DNA of 64,000 bases from Chloracidobacterium sp. Lineage in GTDB: Bacteria; Acidobacteriota; Blastocatellia; Pyrinomonadales; Pyrinomonadaceae. The stretch's first letter is position 1, and each line of letters begins with the position of its first letter. The DNA lies in assembly GCA_016711345.1 (NCBI GenBank), contig JADJTD010000001.1, positions 3,784,001 through 3,848,000 on the forward strand. The letters are read 5' to 3'. A program made the translations under genes and the position numbers. The notes under the pieces are model-generated. The model ran no database searches, was not told the DNA's origin, and saw only the letters and a list, made by a program, of their open reading frames with translations. Shown here piece by piece: positions 23,318 to 33,361 of this stretch.

Positions 23318-25990
23318 ATGAAACACAATACTTTTGATCTTCGCGGATCAACTTTGCTTGGTTTTAGAGCGATTTTTGTTGGCTCGCTCTTGTTGTTGTT
23401 AACCATCACTGCCCTTTTCGAAACAAAAACACGAACGGTTAAAGCTAACGCGTCTTTGGTGAATGAGACAAGTGTCGATTCCCTGTTTGTAAATGTTCTC
23501 AAAAACAAACCGGGATCTAAGATCGCCCCTGCTGTTGTGGACGATCTGTTCGACAGCAAAACAGCCTCTGTAGTGATCTTTTTGGCGGATCAGGCTGATC
23601 TGAGTGCCGCTTACGGCATTAAAGACCAAGACGAACGCGGCTGGTACGTTTATAACACTCTTCGTACCCACGCCGAACAAACGCAGGGTGATCTAAAGTC
23701 TTTTCTCACGGCACGCGGCGTGGAGTTCAAATCCTATTGGATCGCGAATATGCTGATCGCCGAGGTTGACCGTACTACGGCTGACCAACTCAGTTTGAGG
23801 TCGGATGTAAAACGGATCGATTCTAACAGGCAGGCACGATGGATCGAAGATCCTGCCATTGCTGATTTTCAGGAAAGTTCGGAACGTCCTGACGCACCTC
23901 AAACGGTGGAACCCGGCCTAACAAATGTAAATGCCCCGGCCGTGTGGGCACTTGGGTTTACAGGTCAAAATATGGTCATCGGCAATCAGGATACCGGCAT
24001 GCGTTGGACACACACCGCAATTAAACCCAAGTATCGTGGCTGGAACGGCACGACGGCCGATCATAATTTCAACTGGTATGATTCTATTCATTCTCAGATT
24101 CCAGGATCTCCCGCAGTTAATCCCTGTGGCCGGAATGCCTTAGCTCCGTGCGATGACAACGGACATGGAACTCATACAACAGGCACTACCGTTGGTGATG
24201 ACGGCAGCACCAATCAGGTCGGTGTCGCTCCCGGAGCGAAGTGGATCGGATGCCGTAATATGGACTCCGGTAACGGCACGCCCGCAACATACTCTGAGTG
24301 TTTTCAGTTCTTCATTGCCCCAACAGATCTTACGGGCAACAATGCGAACCCTTCGCTTCGTCCACACGTAATGAACAACTCGTGGGGCTGTCCTGCCAGC
24401 GAGGGCTGCACAACTGGTGCCGAGTTGGAAACGATAGTAAATAATACACAGGCTGCGGGTATTTTTGTTGTAGTTTCGGCAGGCAACGCCGGTCCGAGCT
24501 GCTCAACGGTGGAAGACGCTCCCGCGATTTACAATGCTGCATTCTCCGTGGGGTCAATAAGTCCGACCTCTAACAACCTCTCTAGTTTCAGCAGCCGCGG
24601 GCCGAGCCTTTTTTATACACCAAACCTCCTCAAGCCAAATATCTCGGCTCCCGGATCGGGCATCAGGTCTTCAACATTTTCAAGTGATACGAGTTATGGT
24701 AATTTGAGCGGCACTTCTATGGCAGGCCCGCACGTTGCAGGCGTAGTTGCACTTTTATGGTCCGCACGTCCGGCGCTTGAGCGAAATATAGAAGCGACAA
24801 AAACTTTACTGCAGAATACGGCAAATCCAAACGTAAACATAACAACCGGTACGCAAACGTGCGGTGGAACGCCTTCGACGCAGATTCCGAATAATTCCTT
24901 TGGCTACGGGCGAATTGATGCCCTCGCCGCATTTAACGCTGCAGGAGGCTCTACGCCAACCGCAACGGCAACAAACACGCCCACAAACACCTCAACACCA
25001 ACAAATACACCAACTGCCGCAGCAACTGCAACAAACACTCCAACACCGGCTGCAGCAACGATCTCCGGTACCGTCACTTACGGCAACGCGATCGGAGCAC
25101 CTGCAACACGATTGGTTTCTAACGTTCTTCTAAGCGGTGCCGGTTCGACACCTATATCGGCTACAACCGATGCTTTAGGAACATATTCGTTAAGCGGATT
25201 CGGGGCAGGTTCGTACACGATTACGCCTTCTAAATCAGGCGGCCAGAACGGCTCAATAACGTCGTTTGACGCTGCAAGAATAGCTCAGTATGTAGTTGGG
25301 GCGAACACACTAAATGCCACACAGCTGATAGTTGGAGACGTGAGCAACTCAGGAAGCGTTTCCTCCTTTGATTCTGCAATGGTGGCATCATTCGCTGTAT
25401 CTGCACCAAACGTTGGATCGTCCGGCACTTGGAAATTCATTCCGGTAAATGTTACTCATCCGTCGGTTACCTCAAGCATCACCGGCGAAGATTACGCTGC
25501 TTTGCTTATGGGCGATGTTACAGGTAATTGGGTCAATGCGGGCTTTCGTCCTACATACACGAATGGGCCGGAAAGACCGATTTTGGTCGCAGCACCCAAG
25601 ATACTGAGTCAGACTGGCGATGCTAACATTCCCATTAGCGTTAGCGGCCTCACTGGAAAAAACATTATCTCGTATGAATTCGATTTGAGATATGATCCGG
25701 CAGTGATGACGCCGCAAAGCAATCCGGTCGGTCTGGACGCAACTGCTAGCCGAGGCTTTTCGATCGCGTACAACACTATCGAGCCGGGACTATTGAGAGT
25801 CGCCGTTTATGGAACAACGCCGATGACCGAAGCGGGAACGCTTTTGAACCTTAGATTCTGGATCGTTGGAACTTTAGGGGCAAACTCACCGCTTACCTGG
25901 GAACGCATCGTATTTAACGAAGGTGCTCCAAGCGTTGAGGCAGCAAACGGGTTGGTTACGATCACTCCGTTGACTATGATCAGCGAGTGA
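23318..25990 (+). CDS. Secreted subtilisin-like (S8) peptidase with dockerin/cohesin-like tail
   Basis: 890 residues. N-terminal hydrophobic signal (about 15-36), an I9-like propeptide region, then the S8 domain with Asp225 (GNQDTGMRW), His283 (NGHGTHTTG), the oxyanion Asn in MNNSWG and Ser467 (GTSMAGPHVAG). A Thr/Pro-rich linker (about 550-585) leads to a module ISGTVTYGNAIGAPATR with paired F-D-A/S repeats (SFDAARIAQYVVG, SFDSAMVASFAV) like a dockerin, then a cohesin-like beta domain (PISVSGLTGKNIISYEFDLR). The tail closely matches that of the giant protein at 49203-54998. ATG 23318 is preferred over TTG 23303. Convergent with the C25 peptidase. Confidence 0.93.
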   Translation: MKHNTFDLRGSTLLGFRAIFVGSLLLLLTITALFETKTRTVKANASLVNETSVDSLFVNVLKNKPGSKIAPAVVDDLFDSKTASVVIFLADQADLSAAYGIKDQDERGWYVYNTLRTHAEQTQGDLKSFLTARGVEFKSYWIANMLIAEVDRTTADQLSLRSDVKRIDSNRQARWIEDPAIADFQESSERPDAPQTVEPGLTNVNAPAVWALGFTGQNMVIGNQDTGMRWTHTAIKPKYRGWNGTTADHNFNWYDSIHSQIPGSPAVNPCGRNALAPCDDNGHGTHTTGTTVGDDGSTNQVGVAPGAKWIGCRNMDSGNGTPATYSECFQFFIAPTDLTGNNANPSLRPHVMNNSWGCPASEGCTTGAELETIVNNTQAAGIFVVVSAGNAGPSCSTVEDAPAIYNAAFSVGSISPTSNNLSSFSSRGPSLFYTPNLLKPNISAPGSGIRSSTFSSDTSYGNLSGTSMAGPHVAGVVALLWSARPALERNIEATKTLLQNTANPNVNITTGTQTCGGTPSTQIPNNSFGYGRIDALAAFNAAGGSTPTATATNTPTNTSTPTNTPTAAATATNTPTPAAATISGTVTYGNAIGAPATRLVSNVLLSGAGSTPISATTDALGTYSLSGFGAGSYTITPSKSGGQNGSITSFDAARIAQYVVGANTLNATQLIVGDVSNSGSVSSFDSAMVASFAVSAPNVGSSGTWKFIPVNVTHPSVTSSITGEDYAALLMGDVTGNWVNAGFRPTYTNGPERPILVAAPKILSQTGDANIPISVSGLTGKNIISYEFDLRYDPAVMTPQSNPVGLDATASRGFSIAYNTIEPGLLRVAVYGTTPMTEAGTLLNLRFWIVGTLGANSPLTWERIVFNEGAPSVEAANGLVTITPLTMISE

Positions 25991-26019
25991 GTGCAAAACC
26001 GATAGTCGATCATCCAATC

Positions 26020-26053
26020 AAAAGAGGCCGTCCAACTTGGACGGCCTCTTTTA
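26020..26053. terminator. Bidirectional terminator between the two secreted peptidases
   Basis: AAAAGAGGCCGTCC-AACTT-GGACGGCCTCTTTT is a perfect 14-bp stem with A and T runs on its sides. It serves both the rightward S8 gene and the leftward C25 gene. Confidence 0.92.
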
Positions 26054-26071
26054 TTAGAATTGCGAGTCTGA

Positions 26072-28714
26072 TTATTGTCTTACCTTTAGAGCAGGATCAC
26101 CCAGCAACGCCCACGAATACCCAACGTCGCTTCCGGCGATACTCGATTTTGCATCAATGACAAGATCTCCCATCCGGTTGATGTTGCCCTCGCCGAGCTT
26201 TGTGTAAAATCTGGCACCCATCGTTAATTGATAATCAGGTGTGGTTTCAGTGGTCGACGCCCATGTTACGACCGCTCCTCCATTAGCCTTCAATAAGGCT
26301 TCACCCAACGAGTCATTAAGTGCCCAGAAGAACAGCCCGTTAAAACATGTCAGCATCGTAAAGATTGATTGGCTATTCGTGTTGGTCAAAAATGGCGAAT
26401 CATTAGAACTGAAAAAATTAGACGACGCCCAAGTTCCCGCCGACCCATGCCCGGAGTAGTTGACGATGTATTTGCCGGCATTCATCGCATTGCGCAGATT
26501 GGCATTTCCATTTGGATCGGGCTGTGTGTTAGCCGGAGGTATCATCCTGTTTACATAAGTTTTTGGCATGCTGGCAGGCAGTTGACCAGCTAAAAACTGA
26601 CTCATAGCATCAAAATCAAAGCCATCCGGCCTATCAAATGCAAAAAGAGCCCCGCGATCTAAGGACTGATTGAGAGGCGTTTCAAAGCCAATTGTCTTAT
26701 TAAGCACGGTGTTAATGACAAAGGCCGTTCGAGCCGGTATTCTTCCGATCGCCATTTCAGCAAGGCCATCATGGTTAAAATCCGCCAGGGCTTCGTCACT
26801 TGCGGTCTCCTCATAAATGAGATCAACGTTTTTTGTCGGGACCAGGTCGTTTGAACCCAATCCTATGTAATTGCGAGGATCGTAAGAAGCATCGCCAATA
26901 AGCAAAACGTAACGGGGCGAAGTTTGCCAATTATTTTTGGCGTAAACGAGAAAGTCCTTTACCGCCGTCGCACTATGAGCACCGTAGCTGAATTCGTCAA
27001 ATATATCGGCTACATCGATCACATTCACAGTAAAACCGCCTCCTGCCACGCTTCGTCGATAGTTTGCCCACGTCTCAGACGCCGCCATAAAATCCGCTGC
27101 TGAATGCGAAATAATTACCATATCAGCGTTATTGTTCGGGCTAGCTAAAGTCGATGCGTTATTCATCGTGATAGACGGTGACTGTAACAGCCCCGTATCT
27201 TCGACTCCATACATAACCGCAGGCCGATTTGACGGCATTCGCACTGAATATGAGCTTCCGTTTTGCGTTATGGGCAGATCGGTGATCAACTCCGGATGGC
27301 CATCCAATGTCGTATCAAACACTCGAATATTTGGTGAGGTAAACCCTGTAACATCTAATTTTCGATAGCCAGGCGTGAAGAATAATACCTTGTTCTGGTC
27401 TGCTGCATACTTTCTCGTATAATTTATCTTGATCGAATCAAAATAACAGGTGTCCGATGAGCGGCTAGTCGCAAGTTGGAGGGTGTTCTGTCCCTCGACA
27501 AGAACGCTCGCGGGTACCGAAAGATCTGCGGAAAAACTATCCTTGTTAGCTCCGTATACAAACCCTATTTGTTGGCCATTTAAGATAGCTTTAACGGAGT
27601 GTGCTCCGTTGGTCAACCCCTGAATTTTCAGGCTAATCGACGCATTCAAGCCGGCCGTATCAATTCCGCTAAGATCGAATGACAAACACGGATCGTTAGG
27701 ATTAGGGCTTGGACATGTCGGTACTGTATTAGTAATGGGACGTCCCCAAAAATTCTCTACATCTCCATTCCTGATGGTAGGGTTGTAGTTTTTCCTTTCC
27801 TTCATCGCGACACTGAGCCGGTAGTTTTTCGACATTACATTGCCGCCGATGTTGTTAAGGATTTTAGAAATCACTCGCTTGCCAGCGACAGTGTCTGAGA
27901 TCAAGAAATAAGTTCGCGTGTCGGTCTCGCGCACATCAAGTGTCTTGCCGTAAAAATCAAGGTATTGACCGGTCGGCTCAACAATTATTGCCTGCTCGTT
28001 ACCGTTCATAAAGAGACGCCAGTTTGTCGGATCGCTGTTCACGTCAAAGCCTGCCGCTTGAAGTTCTGCCCGCGTTACGCGATACATCCCCTCTTTTTTG
28101 ACTGCGATCTTAACGCCCTGCTGACTGACGACTACCCTTTGCATTTCTGGATTCAGCGGTAGCGTTGAGCGGTCCACAACCGCCTGCAAATCGCTGGGAA
28201 GAGCAAGATTGTCCCTTCTAACTTCGCCGGTCCTTGAGCGAATCAAATTTTCAAGTTCAGCCTTTGTGTGGCCTGTGTCGACCGGAAAATCCGAAGTAAA
28301 TCGTGGGCTAAACACATCGGTAGACACAACTGTGTTGTTAACAAATTTATTTTGAATCACGTAAGTCGAATCTAATGTTCCGAGCGGGTCATACATCTCG
28401 TACACTTCGCCATATAACATCCGCTGACCGGCTTTTGAATAGGAACCCATGATAAGTCCCGGCCCGGCAGGCTCAAGGCCGTTATCGCCCATGCGAAAAA
28501 TCGAAAATCCAAGATTTCCGAGCTCGGACTTCATTTCCCATCGAATGTAAACGCCCTGGCCATCGGTGAAAGCCTTCATGCTTTCATATTCGGCAACGGC
28601 GCCTCTGACATTGGGGTTTGAGACCGCCTTGGAGCTGGCCTGTTGAGCAAAAGCCGGGAAACACGTGGAACAGATCAATATGGCAAATATAAAGACGGAA
28701 AGTGGTTTTTTCAT
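26072..28714 (-). CDS. Gingipain-type (C25) cysteine peptidase, secreted
   Basis: 880 residues with signal peptide (LSVFIFAILICSTCFPAFAQ). The C25 domain begins at about residue 530 (MVIISHSAADFMAASETWAN) and carries His756 in NYSGHGSAGTW and Cys790 in MLTCFNGLFF, the catalytic pair. The text LIGDASYDPRN and ADFNHDGLAEMAIGRIPAR is also typical. The N-terminal half holds beta-rich exported domains seen in related proteins. It ends soon after YSWALLGDPALKVRQ, without a type IX sorting domain, so it is not a Bacteroidetes-style T9SS substrate by sequence. The start at 28714 has TTGGAG ahead of it. Confidence 0.9.
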   Translation of the reverse strand: MKKPLSVFIFAILICSTCFPAFAQQASSKAVSNPNVRGAVAEYESMKAFTDGQGVYIRWEMKSELGNLGFSIFRMGDNGLEPAGPGLIMGSYSKAGQRMLYGEVYEMYDPLGTLDSTYVIQNKFVNNTVVSTDVFSPRFTSDFPVDTGHTKAELENLIRSRTGEVRRDNLALPSDLQAVVDRSTLPLNPEMQRVVVSQQGVKIAVKKEGMYRVTRAELQAAGFDVNSDPTNWRLFMNGNEQAIIVEPTGQYLDFYGKTLDVRETDTRTYFLISDTVAGKRVISKILNNIGGNVMSKNYRLSVAMKERKNYNPTIRNGDVENFWGRPITNTVPTCPSPNPNDPCLSFDLSGIDTAGLNASISLKIQGLTNGAHSVKAILNGQQIGFVYGANKDSFSADLSVPASVLVEGQNTLQLATSRSSDTCYFDSIKINYTRKYAADQNKVLFFTPGYRKLDVTGFTSPNIRVFDTTLDGHPELITDLPITQNGSSYSVRMPSNRPAVMYGVEDTGLLQSPSITMNNASTLASPNNNADMVIISHSAADFMAASETWANYRRSVAGGGFTVNVIDVADIFDEFSYGAHSATAVKDFLVYAKNNWQTSPRYVLLIGDASYDPRNYIGLGSNDLVPTKNVDLIYEETASDEALADFNHDGLAEMAIGRIPARTAFVINTVLNKTIGFETPLNQSLDRGALFAFDRPDGFDFDAMSQFLAGQLPASMPKTYVNRMIPPANTQPDPNGNANLRNAMNAGKYIVNYSGHGSAGTWASSNFFSSNDSPFLTNTNSQSIFTMLTCFNGLFFWALNDSLGEALLKANGGAVVTWASTTETTPDYQLTMGARFYTKLGEGNINRMGDLVIDAKSSIAGSDVGYSWALLGDPALKVRQ

Positions 28715-28814
28715 TTTTAACTCCAAAAATACGACTTAGGTGGTGGCGGACGCAGTTATAAATAAACTGATAGAGTATTAAGTTAGCATTTTTGCGCTCT
28801 TTTTACAACAACTT

Positions 28815-31685
28815 TTAACTCACGAGCTGACGCAATACATACGGCAAAATACCGCCGTTTTTATAGTATTCGATCTCGATCGGCGTATCGATTCGAAGGG
28901 TTAAAGAAATTTCGAGGCTCTCGCCATTGGCCCTATTCACTGTTATCGTCACATCCTGCCTCGGACGAACCTCAGTTCCCTCAAGTCCGGTCAGATCAAA
29001 GGTTTCCGTGCCGTCGAGTCCAAGGCTCGCAGCCGACTCGCCATCCTTGAACTGCAAAGGAAGCACGCCCATTCCAACCAGATTTGAGCGGTGAATGCGT
29101 TCAAATGATTGAACAACGACGGCTTTTACCCCCATCAACGAAGTTCCCTTGGCCGCCCAGTCTCGCGAACTGCCTGTTCCGTATTCAGTTCCCGCAAATA
29201 TGATAAGCGGCGTTCCCTCGGCCTTGTAAGCCATCGCAGCATCATAGATGCTCATGTCAGCACCATCGGGCTGATGTTTAGTAAATCCGCCCTCGACCGG
29301 TGCTACCATTTGGTTCTTGATACGCACGTTTGCGAAAGTCCCGCGAAGCATAACGCGGTCGTTTCCACGCCGCGAACCATAGGAATTAAAGTCCTGAGTT
29401 TCAACGCCTTTTTCTTGTAGATACAAGCCCGCAGGCGCATTTGCCTTAATGGCTCCAGCTGGCGAAATATGATCAGTTGTCACCGAATCGCCAAATATCG
29501 CAAGCGGCCTTGCACCCTTTATGTCAGAAAAACTGCCTGTTTCCATAGAAAAATTCTCAAAAAACGGCGGCTCCTGAATATAGGTCGAATTAGAATCCCA
29601 CTCATATATCTGTCCAACACTCGATTCTATTCCATTCCAAAGAGGATTTTGTTCGGCAAATTGTGAATATAGGTTTCTGTATATTTCAGGATCAAAAGCA
29701 TGCTGCAAATATTCCTTCACCTCATCCAGCGAAGCCCAAATATCGCGAAGAAAAACGTCATTGCCATCTTTATCCTGACCGATCGGGTCGAGAATAACGT
29801 CCTTTAGAACGGTGCCCGCCAGTGCATAGGAAACCACAAGCGGCGGCGACATCAGGAAATTTGCCTTGATATTTTGATGAACTCTCGCTTCAAAATTACG
29901 GTTGCCGGAAAGTACCGAAGCGGCAATGATGTCATTTTCAACAACCTCTTCTTCGATCGAAGGATCAAGCGGTCCAGAATTTCCGATGCACGTTGTGCAG
30001 CCGTATCCGACAAGGTCAAAGCCGATAGCGTTCAAATACTTCTGTAATCCGGCCTTTTCGAGATACTCGGTAACAACTCGCGAACCGGGAGCCAAAGAGG
30101 TTTTAACATACGGCGGCACCTTCAATCCCTTTTCAAAGGCCTTCTTAGCAACAATTCCCGCTGCGATCATCACCGCTGGGTTCGAAGTGTTCGTGCATGA
30201 TGTGATCGCCGCAATAAGCACATCGCCATTGCCGATATTTGTCGTCACGGTTGGAGATTCATCATCGCTAAACTCGACTCGATCCGGCGTCGGGCGATTA
30301 TTCACCATCTCTATCTCGGTGCTGACATTCGTATTGTCGGGCGATGTTGTGTCGTGTATCGATTCAGGGATCGACTTTGCACTCTGCTCGCCTCCGCCTT
30401 CGACGATATCGACCGGATGCGAACCCATCGTCACGCTAAATCGCTTTTGCAGGTCATCGGCAACCTTACCATAACCGCCATCGGCAACAGGCTTTGAGAA
30501 AAGCTCAATAAAACGGTCATCGAGACTCGAAAGTTCAATACGGTCCTGCGGCCGTTTTGGCCCGGCAACAGCAGGCGTGATCGTTTCGAGGTTCAATTCA
30601 ATGACGGTTGTATAGTCAATTTCCCCGTCAAGCGGAATTCCGAACATCTGCTGGGCTTGATAATAATGTCGGATCGTGTCGATCTGCTCATCAGTTCTAC
30701 CTGTGTTTGCAAAATACTCGAGCGTTTTTTCATCTGTCGGGAAAAAGCCCATCGTCGCTCCGTACTCAGGCGCCATATTGGCGATCGTCGCTCGGTCTGT
30801 AGCATGAAGTGCAGCAGTGCCTTCACCGAAAAATTCAACAAACTTACCTACGACGCTAGCTTTTCTAAGCATTTCCGTAATGCGCAGCACGAGATCTGTT
30901 GCAGTTGCTCCCTGAGGCAATGCACCTGTCAAATGCACGCCAACCACATCAGGCGTAAGAAAATATACCGGCTGACCAAGCATTCCGGCCTCGGCCTCGA
31001 TACCGCCAACACCCCAGCCGACAATGCCAACGCCGTTTATCATCGTCGTATGCGAATCCGTTCCGACAAGTGAATCAGGAAAATAAACGCCGTCGCGTTC
31101 AAACACTCCTTTTGCGAGATATTCAAGATTTACCTGATGAACGATGCCGATTCCCGGCGGCACTACGCTAAATCCATTAAACGCCTGAGTTCCCCATTTC
31201 AGGAAGCGATAACGCTGGTCATTTCGTTTAAATTCCATCTCCATGTTCCGCGTGTATGCCGATTCACTACCCGCAAAATCGACCTGAACGGAATGGTCTA
31301 TCACCAGATCGACCGGCACGAGCGGTTCGATGACACTTGGATCCTTGCCCATTCGTGTTACCGCAGAACGCATCGCCGCCAGATCTACAAGCAAAGGAAC
31401 ACCTGTAAAATCCTGCAACACAACACGAGCAACGACGAACGGTATCTCGTTCGTCCGTTCATCATTCGCTCCCCAAGCAGCCAACTCGCGAACATGGCTT
31501 TCGCTCACCTTCTTCCCGCCGTCGAAATTGCGTAGTACGCTTTCCAAAACAACACGAATAGAAACAGGAAGCCGTGAGATCGCTCCAAGCCCCTCTTTCT
31601 CAAGCTGAGGAAGCGAATAAAAGCCGCCGTCTGTTCCGAATCCCGTTTGAAATGTATGCTGCGAATTGAATAAATTGTGTGTCAT
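28815..31685 (-). CDS. acnA: Aconitate hydratase A
   Basis: 956 residues, the IRP1/AcnA layout. It interconverts citrate and isocitrate in the TCA cycle. Cluster ligands are seen in AITSCTNTSNP and GCTTCIGNSGP; the swivel domain carries FGDSVTTDHISPAGAI, YGSRRGNDRVMLRGTFANVR and YGTGSSRDWAAKG. An acidic, low-complexity insertion of about 50 residues rich in Ser/Thr/Asp/Glu precedes the first ligand Cys and is longer than in E. coli AcnA. MTHNLFN at 31685 is chosen as start, giving a 26-base leader from the promoter. Confidence 0.96.
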   Translation of the reverse strand: MTHNLFNSQHTFQTGFGTDGGFYSLPQLEKEGLGAISRLPVSIRVVLESVLRNFDGGKKVSESHVRELAAWGANDERTNEIPFVVARVVLQDFTGVPLLVDLAAMRSAVTRMGKDPSVIEPLVPVDLVIDHSVQVDFAGSESAYTRNMEMEFKRNDQRYRFLKWGTQAFNGFSVVPPGIGIVHQVNLEYLAKGVFERDGVYFPDSLVGTDSHTTMINGVGIVGWGVGGIEAEAGMLGQPVYFLTPDVVGVHLTGALPQGATATDLVLRITEMLRKASVVGKFVEFFGEGTAALHATDRATIANMAPEYGATMGFFPTDEKTLEYFANTGRTDEQIDTIRHYYQAQQMFGIPLDGEIDYTTVIELNLETITPAVAGPKRPQDRIELSSLDDRFIELFSKPVADGGYGKVADDLQKRFSVTMGSHPVDIVEGGGEQSAKSIPESIHDTTSPDNTNVSTEIEMVNNRPTPDRVEFSDDESPTVTTNIGNGDVLIAAITSCTNTSNPAVMIAAGIVAKKAFEKGLKVPPYVKTSLAPGSRVVTEYLEKAGLQKYLNAIGFDLVGYGCTTCIGNSGPLDPSIEEEVVENDIIAASVLSGNRNFEARVHQNIKANFLMSPPLVVSYALAGTVLKDVILDPIGQDKDGNDVFLRDIWASLDEVKEYLQHAFDPEIYRNLYSQFAEQNPLWNGIESSVGQIYEWDSNSTYIQEPPFFENFSMETGSFSDIKGARPLAIFGDSVTTDHISPAGAIKANAPAGLYLQEKGVETQDFNSYGSRRGNDRVMLRGTFANVRIKNQMVAPVEGGFTKHQPDGADMSIYDAAMAYKAEGTPLIIFAGTEYGTGSSRDWAAKGTSLMGVKAVVVQSFERIHRSNLVGMGVLPLQFKDGESAASLGLDGTETFDLTGLEGTEVRPRQDVTITVNRANGESLEISLTLRIDTPIEIEYYKNGGILPYVLRQLVS

Positions 31686-31717
31686 AGTGATGTAGCTGAC
31701 CATCAGGCCAAACTCCC

Positions 31718-31746
31718 ATTATAAAAGGGTTTGCCGACAATTTCAA
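31718..31746 (-). promoter_or_regulatory. Sigma-70-type promoter of acnA
   Basis: On the minus strand TTGAAA (31746-31741), 17 bases, then a perfect TATAAT (31723-31718). The start of transcription would be near 31711, about 25 bases before the ATG. Confidence 0.75.
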
Positions 31747-31858
31747 AGATAATGTGGTTTGGGGATGATTTTATAGAATATGCGAGGGTAAGCAGGTGCA
31801 TAAAAACTCACTTTGCCCTGACGGCCATTATATTTTATACTTTTGAATTGCCGTTTTT

Positions 31859-31933
31859 GGCGCCTTCGTCTATCGGTTAGGACGCGAGGTTCTCAACCTT
31901 GAAAGAGGGGTTCAACTCCCCTAGGCGCTACCA
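31859..31933 (+). tRNA. tRNA-Glu (anticodon CTC)
   Basis: Acceptor GGCGCCT pairs with AGGCGCT (one G-T), discriminator A, CCA encoded. D-arm GTCTATCGGTTAGGAC, anticodon arm CGAGG-TTCTCAA-CCTTG giving CTC, T-arm AGGGG-TTCAACT-CCCCT. The ybjQ ATG follows the CCA after only six bases. Confidence 0.93.
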
Positions 31934-31939
31934 AATTTT

Positions 31940-32254
31940 ATGATCGTTACAACCGGTTTCGACGTTCAGAATAAGGAGATCGCGGAATACCTAGGTGTCG
32001 TTCGCGGCATCGTCGTCAGGGCCACAGGGATTGGGCGAGGGATTATTGGTGGAATTAAATCGATTGCCGGCGGCAACATTGAAGAATGGGCTCATGTATG
32101 CGAACAGGCTCGCATGGAAGCCTTTAATCGAATGGTCCAGCACGCCCACGAGATCGGAGCGGATGCAATTATCGGAATGCGTTACGACGCCACCGAGTTT
32201 TCTCAAGCCGCCACAGAAGTCCTTGCTTATGGAACTGCCGTACGTTTCAAATAA
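31940..32254 (+). CDS. YbjQ/UPF0145 family protein
   Basis: 104 residues: MIVTTGFDVQNKEIAEYLGV, VVRATGIGRGIIGGIKSIAGG, and EIGADAIIGMRYDATEF are diagnostic for this small, pentamer-forming family, often described as a heavy-metal-binding domain although its role is unproven. Its start is six bases past tRNA-Glu, so it has no room for its own promoter and is likely translated from a processed tRNA precursor transcript. The stop abuts that of the convergent gene with no gap. Confidence 0.9.
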   Translation: MIVTTGFDVQNKEIAEYLGVVRGIVVRATGIGRGIIGGIKSIAGGNIEEWAHVCEQARMEAFNRMVQHAHEIGADAIIGMRYDATEFSQAATEVLAYGTAVRFK

Positions 32255-33361
32255 CTAGTAAATCGGCCCTTTCCCATTCTTGCCTATTCGCAGATCTGTC
32301 AGCCACCTAAAAAATCGCGATCTCATCAACTTCGGAGTTAACAGTTCAGTTATCCCAAAAGTTTCTCTTACCTTGCCATCGCGTAGCGACAATGTCATCT
32401 CACTGAGTATCCTGCTTTCAAAAAATCCGGTTTGAAACACCTTTACGGGCTTTATCCGAAGCCGAATATCGTCGTCCGACACAAATGATAAAAGCTCTGG
32501 CACCCTAAAACCATGTCTAGTTCGTATAAAGTCGTCCTCTACGTTTGATATCTCACGCTGATGGATCGCTCCGTCATGAATCAATATTAACTTGATGCGT
32601 GGATGAAGCTCACCACCAAGATCGTGGCAGTGAAAGATCGCCGTCGAATCTATAAAATGTGCCCGGCCCCAATATCGCGCTCCAATCGTGTCGGTCAGCG
32701 AACGGCCGCTTCTAAAGTGATCGTGATAGCCCGTGCCTCGAAAGTGAATCAAACGTCTAGTAGTTCCCTGCTGCCCGAACAACGTTAACCGCCCACTAAC
32801 ATCACTGCGAGGCGAGGCGATATTCCAACAGGCATCACTTCCGACAGTTTTTTCGGCCTCGGCTTCAAACAGATCAGCCTCGATCGACAACCATTCCATT
32901 TCTGCTGTTATCCTTCGCTTCCGACTGGTAAGCAGATCGATATGCAGAACAAACCCTGAGCCGTATGACGCAGTGTTTACTTGAAACGAAGAATTTCCTA
33001 TTGAGCACCTGATCCCTTCACCTTCTGCTGAAAATTGTTCATCCGAAAATTCGTTCACTGTCCGCAAAACTGTTTTTCCATCCACTGTGTATATCAGCGA
33101 AACAGCCGGAAACTTTTGCGCACCCACCTTAGAATTACCATTAGAATTACCATTTTTCGATCCGTTTCGAAAATAACGCGGCGAAATCGCACAGTTGTCG
33201 TGAAAGGTTATGACAAGTGCTTCACGTCCGTCGTCCGAAAGCGCGTCAAAATGCCACCGCTCAAATGCATGCGCTCCCTCAAGTCCATGCCAGCGGCAAT
33301 CCTTAACGCTGGAAGAAAACGCAATTTCCCCTGTAAAATTGTGAGGAGCAAGATCAGTCAT
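32255..33361 (-). CDS. CrtC-like (carotenoid 1,2-hydratase family) protein
   Basis: 368 residues without signal peptide. HGLEGAHAFERWHFDALSDD near the N-terminus, FRGTGYHDHFRSGRSL and YWGRAHFIDSTAIFHCHDLG in the centre correspond to the conserved G-x-E-x-W/Y-x-F-D and G-x-G-Y-H-D-H motifs of the CrtC/AttH lipocalin-like family. CrtC adds water to the end of acyclic carotenoids. No carotenoid gene is near, so the substrate remains open. An Asn/Gly stretch (NGSKNGNSNGNSK) forms a low-complexity loop. Confidence 0.8.
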   Translation of the reverse strand: MTDLAPHNFTGEIAFSSSVKDCRWHGLEGAHAFERWHFDALSDDGREALVITFHDNCAISPRYFRNGSKNGNSNGNSKVGAQKFPAVSLIYTVDGKTVLRTVNEFSDEQFSAEGEGIRCSIGNSSFQVNTASYGSGFVLHIDLLTSRKRRITAEMEWLSIEADLFEAEAEKTVGSDACWNIASPRSDVSGRLTLFGQQGTTRRLIHFRGTGYHDHFRSGRSLTDTIGARYWGRAHFIDSTAIFHCHDLGGELHPRIKLILIHDGAIHQREISNVEDDFIRTRHGFRVPELLSFVSDDDIRLRIKPVKVFQTGFFESRILSEMTLSLRDGKVRETFGITELLTPKLMRSRFFRWLTDLRIGKNGKGPIY

